From Tenrec ecaudatus (lineage: Eukaryota; Chordata; Mammalia; Afrosoricida; Tenrecidae), in the NCBI RefSeq assembly GCF_050624435.1, contig NC_134539.1:122557525-122621524 (forward strand): a DNA stretch of 64,000 nt, given 5' to 3'. Below, in pieces: positions 24,301 to 36,300 of this stretch. The translations under genes were made by a program, and so were the position numbers. How positions within the stretch are numbered: the first letter of the stretch is position 1; each line of letters starts with the position of its first letter. The notes under the pieces are model-generated. The model was not told where the DNA came from, made no database searches, and saw only the letters and a program-made list of their open reading frames with translations.

Positions 24301-27300
24301 ATTATATCCCATTTCCTGGATTTCAGATTCCCCTGCCCCCCCCCCCCCCCCGTGTCCCTCCTTCCCTGCTCTTTTGGCTACTTCCTCATTTTGATGGACT
24401 ATACCTTCCAGTAGTTTCCTTCAGGAAGGTAAAGCTTAATATACTTATTACTGTACATACACATATTTTCCTTGTGATAAAATAAATGTAATGAAACATT
24501 TGTGATTTTAACCATTTTGAAGTTTATGATTTCGTGATATTAAATATACTCATCATGTTCTGTAACCATCACCACAATCCACTTCCAAAGGTTTTTCATC
24601 ACCCTGACAGAAACTCCATACCCTTAAGCCAAGGGTTCTCAATCTGTGGGTCACAACCCCTTTGGGGGTCGGATGACCTTTTCACAGGGGTCACTAGAAA
24701 GCATATTTTCACAGGGGTCGTTGGAAAACACATATTTCCTATGGTCCCAAGACACCACTCCTGCAGGCAGGTCTGCCCGCATGCAGGTACACGCCCATGT
24801 ATGAATACCCGGCATAATGACATCATTGTACCAACCCCATCACATATGCCCTGTATAAGTACAAATACAGGTGTATGTGACAGGGTTGGCACCATAATGT
24901 ATTATGTGGACCAGTCACACGTGTAGAGAGCAGCTACTGTGTTGAAAGTAGCTACTCAGTTAAAAGCAGCTACTGTGTTGAAAGCAGCAGTGTTGGAGGT
25001 AAAACAACACTTCATGAATTATAATTACATATTGTTTTTGTGATTAACCACTATGCTTTAATTATGTTCAATTTGTAACAATGAAGATACATCCTGCATA
25101 TCAGCTATTTACATTATGATTCATGACAGTAGCAAAATTACAGTTATGAAGTAGCTACGAAAATAATGTTATGGTTGGGGGTCACCACTACATGAGGAAC
25201 AATATTAAAGGGTCATGGCATTAGGAAGGTTGAGAACCACTGCTTTAAGCAATAACTGTCCTCCTCACCCACCCACTCACCCAACCTTGGTAAACTCTAA
25301 TAAACTTTGGTCTGCATGCATTTGCCTATTCTAGAGATTTCACAAGTGGTATCATGTAATACTTGTTCTTTTGTGTCTGACTTATTTCATTTAGTATGTT
25401 TTCAAGGTCCATCCATGTTGTAGAATGTATCACAACTTCATTTCTCTATATGTTGTTGTTGTTAGGTGCCATTAAGTTGGCCCCAACTCACAGTGACACT
25501 GTGGACAACAGAAAAAATACTTCCAAGTCCTGCACTGTTTACAGCCATTATTATGTTTGAGCCGATTGTTGCAGCCACTGTCAGTCCTTCTTGTCAAGAA
25601 TCTTCCATGCATGATGAGTCGGGACTGTCCTGAAAACATGTCCAGAGTATATGAGACAAAGTCTTGCCATCTTTCCTTCTAAAGAGCATTCTGACTGTCC
25701 TTCCTTTGGCAGTTCATGATATTTTCAGTATTCTTTGTCAGCACCATAATGCAAACACATCAATTTGTCCATGGTCATCCTTATTTAATGTCCATCTTTC
25801 ACAGGCATATGAGGCGATTGAAAATACCATCACCTGGGTCAGGTGCAGCTTAGTCCTGAAAGTGACTTTACCCTTCAATACTTTAAAAGAGGTCTTTAAA
25901 AAAAAAAAAAAAAAGGTCATGTTCGGCAGATTTACCCAGTGCATTGTGTCCTTTGGTCTTTTGACTGCTTCTTCCTTGTGATTAGCAGCTGCACATTGCC
26001 AGATTTCTCTTCGGAGAATTCCATTTTATGAACACTACCAAATTTGTTTATCTGCTGATGGCCACATGGGTGGTTTCTATTTGGGGGCTGCTGTGTACGA
26101 TGCTGCAGAGAACACTGTGTCCAACGCTCTGGGTCTCTGTCTTCTGCATTTCAGAACTGGATGACTGGAGGTGCAATTGCTGGGTCACATGGTAGCTCTG
26201 GGTTTTAACTCTCAAGGAACCACCAAACCAGTTTCCACAGCAGGAACGGAGAAGGATTCCAGTTTGTCCTCACCTTCAGCATCACTATATGTGATGCTCT
26301 AATAATAGCCACCCAACTGATGCGAAGTCATAGCTCATGGTTTGGATTTTTAAGGACTTAGTGAAGTTGGGCATCTTTTCAAGTGTTAATGGTCCTATGC
26401 GTATGACCTTTGGAAAAATGTATGTTCAAGTCCTTTACTCGTATTTAAATTGTGCTGCTGAGCCTTTTGCTGATGAAGGAAGGGGCCATTTCAGAGGCTA
26501 CACATGGCATTACTCTGCTCTCCCGTTTGATTGGTAGCGGCGCTAGATTGGGGATCATCCTTTATTACACTCCTTATTCATGCCCCTGGGCAGTGTGATT
26601 CCCAGTCGTCTTGTGTTGCGTTTTTTTTTTTTTTCCCTTTACCTCTCTTGAAGTTTGTGGGAGTTTCTCTTTGTCCCTAGAATTTGTAAACTCTTCGGTG
26701 TAAGTTTTTTACCTCTCAGAGACACTGGTATCTCAATAGAATGTAAGTAAGCTTCATTAGAGCAAAGATTTTGATTTGTTTTGTGCACTGTTCCATCTGG
26801 AACTAGGGCTGTAACATACAACAAACCTTTAATAATTACCTGCTACCTTGGAGGCAAGGACGGTGAGACCTCCACACTTTGGGTGTGTCGTCCAGAGAGG
26901 AAGGCTGGCATGACGGTGAATGAGCACAGCGCACGCCGCAGTGGACTCAAGCCCGGGAACCATTGTGAGAATGAAGTTTTGGGGTTTTTAAAAAAGTTTT
27001 ATTGGCATATAGTCCACATATATAATTCAATAGTTCAATCATATCTAGAAGAATTGTACAACCATACAAAACCCATCTGCAGAGTACCTAGCCTGACTAA
27101 ACCACTGGCAGATCCCTATGAGATTCTACCAGGTTCCAGGATTACTTGCTTGCTCCATCACCAAAATTTCTTCCCCGGCCTCTTAAATATTCATGGTGGT
27201 CTTTTCTTTCGTACCCACTATTTGTAGTTTTATCTGTGTATTCTTATCAGTCTATTCTTAGCACTTTTTTCTGTTTTTTACTTTCTGTTGGGTTTTCTAG

Positions 27301-30300
27301 TTTGCAAAGCACAGGAGGACAGGCATAGAGGTAAGAACTGATGCAAGGGATTATAGGGGAGGTAGGATGTGGGGTGAGAGATAGAGAGGGTGAGGGGGTG
27401 GGGGAGCAAACAATGTACGTGGGAGTGGGGAGGGAGCTCTTTCTAGAACTGATGATAATTATGCAACTAATTTGAAAGTGATTTAATCATGGGGGACAGG
27501 GGGAGAAAATGTTCTAAAATTGATCGTGGTAATCGTTGATTGTACAACTCTTCTTGTGATTGAACTATTGAATCATGTGATGTGTGATTAAATACCAATA
27601 AAACTGTTAAAAAAGATAATTGTACAATCATTATTCCAATCAATTTTTGGACATTTTTTCACAGTTAAATAACTTCTTTAAATTTATTTTTAAAATCAGT
27701 TGTGTAATCACCATCAGTTCTAGTGCTCCCTCCCCTCTCCCACAAACTTTGTTTCCCAACCCCCTCACCCTCCCATCTCCCACCACATACCCCTCGCTCC
27801 CCTGCAAACCCTTCCATCAGTTCTTCTCTCTACGCATCTACTCCTTCTGTGCTTCGCAAAGTGGAAAATCCAGCAGAAACAATACAAAAGAAACAAAATA
27901 AAGTGGTAAAGATGAAATAATCATAATACCGAGATAAAGATTCAAATAATGAGTAAGCGGGATAAGACTACCATCAGTAATTAAAAGGCCAGGGAAGAAA
28001 TTTCTGTCATGGAACAAGCAAGAAATACTTATATCTAGAACACATTTAGGTTGAGTCAAGAGGGAAGTCAACTGACCAAGTATCAAGTTGGATCCAGCAT
28101 AATCGCAGTGATTACAGTGGGTTCTGCCTGATAGGAATAAAGCTGTTTGAGGCCTTGAGAACGGCAGTGTCTTCCTCTGGGTTTGCAAGTGCGTCAATGA
28201 CCTTGAGCATTCAGAAGATCCTCATGGATGTTCTAGACCTGTGGCCATATCTGACTTTTATGGTGGGTCCCCAGTGGTATTCCTTATCTCTTGATACCCT
28301 TCACAGACATTTTTTAAAGGCACAGTAAGCCAGATCTGAACTGGGAAGAACAAAGCCTGTAGCCATTGGTGCCATTCCAGCTCATGGTGACCCTGTAGGA
28401 CAGAGTAGAACTGCTATTTGGGTTTCTGACACTGTAACTCTCTATAGGAGTAAACAAACCTCATCGTTCTTCTTGTGTGTGGGGTGGGGAGGGAGCTGCT
28501 GGCTGTGAACCACCAACGTTTGTAGTTAGCAACCCAATGCTTAGCCCACAGTGCCACCATGGCTCCTTTGGGAAAAAAAAACAGGGCTCCTATGTGTGAC
28601 CAGTCCCATTAGAGACCAGTGTGGCCCTGTGTGTGTCACGGGAGAGCTGTGCCCCATTGGGTTTTCTAAGAACAAAACAAAAGTAGTTACCATTGAGTCC
28701 CTCGTGACTCCGTGGAGGTTCAAGGCTGTGACCTCTCGGATCTCTCGACCTCTCTTCTGAGGGTCAACGAGGGGGATCAAACCACCAACTTTTGGATTAG
28801 TAGCCAAGTTCCCAACCAAGGAAGGACTTCTACACTCTCCTCACCACCCCACAAGCCAGCACAGTCGCAGTGGCTGATTTTGTGGAAGTAGATTCACAGA
28901 CACTTCATCACAGGAAGCTTTTCCTCTTGAACCTCATCAGTGTGGATGGGCGTGGGGTTAGGAAGCTCCACTTTTCAGTAAGATTCTCTGCCAAGCTGTG
29001 CCTGGTGTCGCTGAGGCCAGAGGCTCACTGGTGCTGCCTTTCTGAGAGAGGAGAGACAACCGTCTTCTAGGATGGTGAAGGTGTGTGGGCTGTCCCTGTG
29101 CCCCAGCAACCAGGGAAGAGCCCAGAGGCTTTCTCCTCTAGATTTCTAACCCCCCCACCCCATCCTGTTCCCTCCTCTTGTAGACTTGCCCTGCCTACTT
29201 CCAGGACCCCACTGTGGGCAGAAGTTTGAGCTTCCTAATTAGCTAATCAGTAACCACCTGCTCATTTACTTTCCAGCTGAAAATGTTGCTACTATCTTCT
29301 CTTTTGTTCTTTTTTTAAAACTTGCTTATGCCTTTTTAAAAATCCATTTTTCATCTGCTTCGTGAGTTTTTGGAAGAGAATGACCATAAACTAGTCATGT
29401 CTAGTTTGTCCTGTGTAGCTGGAGATCACTACTGTGTTTTCCTTTGGTACCCTATATTTTACCCTTGTATTAGGGCTTAAATCACTAGGTTTTCAGAAGG
29501 CCCTGGAGGCCTGGTGGTTCTACATTGGGCTGCTGCTCTCTGTAACTTGAGTAGTTCAAATCCGCCAGCCTCTGAGGAGGATGGCCCACGGGCAGTTGTA
29601 CCTTGTCCTCTAGGCTCACTATGAATCAGAGTTGACTCATAACAGAACACTTGGTTTTCTTTTTATGTTTGCGGTGAAAGACCAAAATCCATTCTGAGTC
29701 TCCAGCAGGTTTAAGCCTCCATTAAATCTCTTTCTAACCATCTGCAGGCAAAGAGTACAGTGTCGCCCTCAGGCCCGGTGTGTTTGAAACTGGATTGCTA
29801 CTACTTCCCAGGCCATCTCCCTTAGGCCCTCGCCTGGGTGTATCCTTGATGGAGATTGGGATACTGATGAATCTGAGTCATGTCCTGGCTGCCTTAGTCT
29901 GAAAGCCCTGGACCAATCTTGTCAATTCTTCTCACTTCATTCGACCCCCAAAGGAGTCTGGACCCAGAGGTTGAGAACCGTATGTTCTCTAGCTTAATGT
30001 ACATTTCCCAATCATAGTCCTACTCCCATTTCCGCAGCCCTGCCTACAACCTTCATGTGCTTCTGTGCCTCCAGTCAGGCTCTGTGACAGGTCCTTTGTT
30101 CTCTCAAAGCCCTGTTACAGCCACGGACTCTCTGTAAGCCCCGGGGGCCATTATGACTGCTGATGGCCTCCCTGGATGCTGTGTCTGCCTTGTCTTTATC
30201 TTGTGTAAGACTTAATAACTGTTCATAAATTATGCTTGGGATTTCGAGTCTTTTTGGTCCCCTACAACTCTCCACAATAAAATAGCTTAGGCTTCTTTCC

Positions 30301-33300
30301 CATGAAAGTCGATTGTTCATCAGTTACGTGAAATACATTATGGATTTTTAAATTAGAGTGCCCGGAGTTGGAAAACTAATAGGAAGGTCCCATTTTGAGG
30401 CAGTACTTCCTGACTCTCCTGGAAACCAGTACCTGGTTTTCTAGCAATACTGTTACCATCTCAGGGAACACGGTGTTCCTCGTTGAGTCATTGTCCCAGG
30501 CTGGGCTTTAGGGTGTTGCCGTCTCCTCTGTTCCAGTGGATCCCTAACATAGCATGTTTTCATGCACGTGTGTGTAGGAGTTTGCGGTTAGGGGCCAGCA
30601 AGTCAATTCTGACTCAGCAAGCCCACGCCACAGAGTAGAAGGGCCCCATGGGGTTTTCTGGGCTGTTATCTTTATGGAAGCAGAAATCATTGTTATATTG
30701 GTTACGTTACTCACAATGTATCATTATTCTCATTCATTCTGTTCTGGTTGTATCATTTCTAGGACCTGGTTTTTCTGCCCCCTGCCCCCTCATCCTTGCT
30801 TTAGCGTGATTTTTGACCGTCTGCTATAGATTTTTTTAAAAAGCAGCTCATTACTCAGAGATGATCTTTTTAAATTTACAAGTCAATCTATGATCTAGCT
30901 TTAAAAAAAAAAAGGGCGGGGCCTCAAGGAACAATTTGAGTTTAAGATTTCAAGAATATCTCAAGGCAGTGGTTTTCGGAAGCCCTCTGGTCTCAACTAG
31001 TATGGCCTTTTAAAGAATCTGAGTACTGATCTACATTGCTTTTTAAGCCAGCCATTCTGTAAGGACCCTTCTGTTGTGGGCATGATCAGAATGGTCGGTG
31101 TGGTAGCCAGGCACCAACGAGTTCTGCTTAAGGTGGTTGAGGCTGTGGTTCATGTGGAGTAGAAATGGGCCCCTTGCTCCCTAAGTCTTTCATTTCCTTC
31201 TTTCTCTTTCATTCCAGACAGGAAGAGACCTTGGTGACTCGCGACATCCAAACCTTACTTCCCAATTGGGAATTAGAACATGAACTTCGTGAACTAGATT
31301 GTGCCACTTAGCTGAGTTGTCACTGGAGACTATGGTCCTAAAGCTTTCTGCCCCAAAATCAATCTTTCAAGGTCTTCAATTAACTCTAAAAAGTATTTGT
31401 AAAACTACTGACCTAATGGTTAGTAGCCCAATGCGTAACCACTACGCCACCAGGGTTTCTTGTACCTGCTTTGACAGGATACAGTCTTACCTCTTTTCTA
31501 TTGGTCCCTTTAGTAGAAAATGCTTTAGTTTCCTTGTCTGACAGGTTCCACCTATACAGGTTCCAGCAGTCGCAGGTTTTATTGTATACAAACAGAGACA
31601 ATCACTCATTGGTGGTTACCAGGGACGGGAAGGAGAAAGACACATTCTCAAGATAGAAAAAACACTTGTTAGTTTGGGTGATAGAAAAGGCAGCATTGAA
31701 TATGGGTGACGTCCACAGCTTGACCACGATGCAGGGCTTCTGGGAAGATTATGTCTCTGGTAAAGGATGTGAGAGATATCATTTGGCAACAATAACACCA
31801 CTGAAAATGGGTGTGGGTATAGAAATATACATATCAGCATGTAAATATATGAGCATGGCTATGTGGGTACTAAAAGTGATAGAAAAATAGTGAGCCTATC
31901 CTATCAAAGGTAGACAAGGGTTGTGTGATATGGAAAAACAAAGCCCCTTCAAGTTTTAATTCTCACACATTTCACTGAACTCTCCCCTACCCTTGTCTCC
32001 CAAATATAAAATCAGACAGACACGTTGTCCGTCTTATATTATTCTGGGCATTTCTGTAGCACTGGAATGGAAGAACTCTTCTTATAAAAGTGCGACCATA
32101 CAATATGGCCCTTTGTGATGACTTGTCTCACGGAGCATCATGTCTTCAGGGTTTTGAGAACTCACCACTATTCTTTATGGCTGTGTAGTACTTCATTGTG
32201 TGTGCGTACCATCTCTTAGCTGTAGTGAATGCTGCTACAACAAACAGAGGTCTGTTCACGTGACTGCTTTCTATCTCTAGGCTCTGTACCTACAAGTGGG
32301 ATTGCTAGATCTCAAGGTCTTCCGAGTCTCTGCTGTATGAGAATGCACCACACTGTTTTCCCTAGTAGTTGGACCATTTTACAGTCCCACCTGCAGTAAA
32401 TGAGGGTTCCAGTCTCCCCACCACTTTGTCGCCATTTGTCGACTTCTTTTTACTTTGAATTTTTTAAGATCAGTGCCATTTTAGCAACGTGAGATTTTCT
32501 CTTTGTAGTTTTTATTTGCGTCTCTCTGCTGGCTAATGATCACAACTATCTGTTTATGGTGTTTGTTGGCTGCTTGAATGTCATAATTGGTTAGGTATGC
32601 AAGTCCTTTATCAATTTTAAACTGATGTATTTTTGATGAATTTGTTGGTGGGGGATCAGCCTCCCCAAAACTGAATGGATCTAAGGGGCGGTTGTGTAAT
32701 CGAGGGGTGAATTAAAGAGACATCAGACAAAATAAAGCATGCAAGGGCTCACCTCTCAGTCATGACTTCAAGAGGCAGGTCTGAGCAGAGAAAGGCAGAA
32801 ATGTAATCTGAGTTTCTGTAATCTGGGGCATGCAGGCGACCCTTAGCACATGCAGGCCAGGAAGGGCTGTACAATCAGCACACATGCAACAGGAGGGTGT
32901 CGAGCTGGGCTGTGCCCGCAACAGGAAGGGGCACAGGGAACAAGGTGGCAGCCTAACCTTGGCTGTCTGAGTTGACTTGACCTTAGGTGTCTCTGGGCGT
33001 TCCTTCAGGGGAACAATCCATTCTCCTTCTCAGAAGGGAGTGGGCCCTCCTTAGGGTGGGACAGACCATAGGGTCTGATTGCCTGAGATGGCTGACAACC
33101 TTCAGACAGATAACCTTGAAGCAGCTGACCACCAAGTATATAATCAGTGACCACGTGGTGTCTGCAGACAGCACCTTAGATTTGGCATTATTATGGGGGA
33201 ACATTGTGGGGAATAACTTATACTTAGGAGAATGTGAGTGAGACCCATCTCCAACCCATGAACATGAAGGTTTCCTCCACGGGAGCCTTGAACTCCCAGA

Positions 33301-36300
33301 CTCCTTAACGTATGGATGTTGACAGTCTGTCCACATACACTCTCTTCCCAGATGTTTCCCACAAGTTTTCTATATTTTTTCAAGATTAGACCCTTACCAG
33401 GTATGTCATACCCAAAGATTTTTTATATCAGCAGATATGAGTATATTTTCTTAAAATACCCCTATGCTAGTTAATTTTCAGCCGTTTTTATGTATGCCCC
33501 TTAACTTTTTGTTTTATCACTGAATACAAATTAAAATTCATCTTTTTATAATAGTTCTATGCATTTTGACAAACTTAACATAGTATACAGTCATCACCAC
33601 AATTAAAACACTATTTCAGTTTTCTAAAAAAAGTTTCCTCGTAACCTTGTAGCCAATCTCATCCGTTTATTTCCAATCCTGACAACCACTGATCTGATTT
33701 TTATCTCTTTCCCAGAATATCATAGAAATGGAATCATATAGTATGTATGTAGCCATTTCAGTCTGCCTTATTTCACTTAGTATAATGCTTTTGAGATTCA
33801 GTCTTGTAATTACATGGTATCAGTAGTCCCTTTTCTCTTGCGAAGTAGAATTTCAACATACATGTGTACCTCATCCACTAGTCATTGATGGTGACTATTT
33901 CATGTTTTTTTTCCAGAATTGAGTCATTTGAGTAACTTTGTGCTGACAGGATAAGAATTTTTAAACTTCCAGAGGAAACACAACTTTTACATAGCAATAT
34001 GAAATTTAAGAAAGATGCATATACCACAAGATTCTTTTTCTGCTCTTGTTGCAAACCATTTACAAAGTCTTTTCTTTTCCTCCCCTTTTGCTGGTAGGTA
34101 TCAACTGGCAAGTACGGCCACCTGTATCAGGACTGCCTCCTCTTGGCAAAACACCTTTCACCAGGGAGCTTCATTTGAACACTTCTATTGCTAACTTGGT
34201 CATCCTTCGTGGCAAAGATGTGCAAAGTGCAGATCTGGGTAAGCTGAAGTTCAGACGCACATTTTACGTAGCTGATGATACTAAAGGATCCTTGCCTTTA
34301 TTCTTGAGGGAAGAATATGATAACTATGTGTTTTAATGGCAAAGGGGAATAAAGCCATTGTTTCAGGTAGTGTGTGATTGGAAACCAAGATAGAGTGGTT
34401 TATACAAGAGAACAGTTGCATTCTTTCTGCTCAACACCTGGTTCCTCTGCAGTTCGCCCCCTGGCTTTGTCCTTGGAGTTCAGGACATCTGCTTGCTTCC
34501 AGCCACCGGGAACAAGTAAAGCAGGGTGCAGTGCTTCCTGCCGACCTCACCTGCCACACCTGCATCTCCGTCCTCTTGCTTGTGCCATGATTCATGCTTG
34601 GCTGCAGGAAGCTATGAGCTGAATTAAAATATTGGGGCTCTGTCATGAAGGAAGGAGAACAGGTTTGCAGAGCAACTAGTGGTCTATGTGACAAACATGT
34701 TCCTATAAAATTGACAGGAAGTTAAAAAAAGGATTTCTGTTTGCACATTACGGGACTTCACAGCAAAGTGAAGAGAGCCTCAGACCAGGGTCCCATTCTC
34801 AGGACCCACATATCAGATCAGGGCTTAATACCTAGAATAGATAAAGAAGCCCTGCAGCTTCACAGGGAAAAGGCAAACTACCTCATTGAAAACAGGACAA
34901 AGATCCCCAATAAAAAGATTAAAAAAAAAAAAAAAAGAAAGAAAATGATTAGGGCAAAGAATGTACTGTACGGATGTGCTTTATACAATTGATGTATGTA
35001 TATGTATATGTATATGTATGGATTGTGATAAGAGTTGTATGAGCCCGTAATAAAATGTAAATAAATAAAATTAAAAAAAGAAAACAGGACAAAGATTTGA
35101 AGAGCTATTTCACCAAGGACCATAACCAAATGGCCATAAAAGTGCTTAATTTTATGCAGCCCAAACCCTCACCTGGGCTCCGCCCTGGCTTCCAGCCAGC
35201 GTATGTAGCATTTCCAAGGGTTTCTAAATGGGCTTTTTGGGTAAATCTTCACAGGAGCAGACAGCTTCCATTTCCCTCCCTCCAAGCAGCTACTGGGTGT
35301 CAACTGCTAACTTTGTGGCTTGCAGTCCAGGACTTCCCTGCCAGCACCACAGGGGCCCTTTCATTCGCCAATAGGGAGAGGCAGAGCAAAAGCACAGTGA
35401 GGTACCACCTTACTCCCAGAGGATGGTTAAAACATTTCTTTTTCTTTTTAAATTAAAACACAGTTGGTGAAGATAGGAGGAACCTGGACATCTCATCTAT
35501 GTTAGTAGAAATGCAAAATGGTACAGCCACTGGGGGAGAGTTTGGTGTTTCCTTAAGAAGTTAAACATAATAAAATGATTTTAAAATTAAACAGAGAACT
35601 AGCCCATGACCAAGGAATGCCACTCTTAAGTGTATACCAAGGAGACTTGAAAGCACGTATACACCATGTTCATTGCAGTGCTGTTCACACCAGGTGGAGA
35701 CAAGCTCAACGTCCAACCGTAGGAAAGGGGTTCAATAAATTATGATATATTTGTATAAGGGACTTATGTTGTTGACATGGAGAAAAGTTCACAGCCTATC
35801 AGTGAGTGAAAAATGCGAATTCGAGAAGCAGGCATGTAAATTTATATACAGAAAGAAAGTCAGCAAAAATGTTCATTGTGGTCGTCATCTTCAGCAGTTT
35901 AAAGTGACCTTTAAAATTTCTTAATCCTTTAGTTTTTTGGGGTTTTTTTCTAAATACTTTTCTAAATGGTGTGGATTATTATAACTTTCCCCTAATGTAC
36001 ACAGATTAACCCAAAGAAGCTAGTTTTTAAAGGCAAAACATTTCCGGATCAACAAAAAAAAAAACCAAAAACATTTCCGGTGATGTGGACAAGAAATTTT
36101 TATTTTCAAAATTAATAATTTATGATATAAAGAATGACTTACGTTGTTTCCATAGTGTGCTGGGTGCTGTCCAGCTAGTCCAGCTCATAGTGACCCCTTG
36201 GACAACGCAACGCAACACCGCGCTCCTGGTCCTTCTGTGTGAGCCCATTGTCACAGCCATGGTGTCTCGCCATCTGACAGGGGCTTCCTGTTTGCCTCTT

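Larger units (their letters stand above)
24490..26470 (-). repeat. antisense L1 3' region carrying two nested insertions
   Basis: The antisense L1 text ('gtaaccatcaccacaatcca', 'tttgcctattctagagattt', 'aattgctgggtcacatggta') is continuous only when 24630-25242 (SPIN) and about 25446-25990 (RTE) are removed. The host L1 is therefore older than both. Confidence 0.7.
23272..34097 (+). other. TUBD1: TUBD1 intron after coding exon 5
   Basis: 10.8 kb, the largest intron. It contains a TIR element (24026-24150), antisense L1 carrying nested SPIN and RTE (24490-26470), L1 3'-UTR-like pieces (27000-28310), AfroSINEs (28350-28565, 28680-28830, 29490-29660), and sense and antisense L1 (31600-32640, 33365-33900) split by an unclassified insert (32645-33360). 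Nothing was recognised in about 29700-30580 and 30700-31390. Confidence 0.8.

Noticed and set aside
29940-29985. Further SPIN copy ('cgacccccaaaggagtctgg')
   Set aside because: Only about 45 bp resembles a SPIN end. The other end and duplication were not found, so it is noted but not called.
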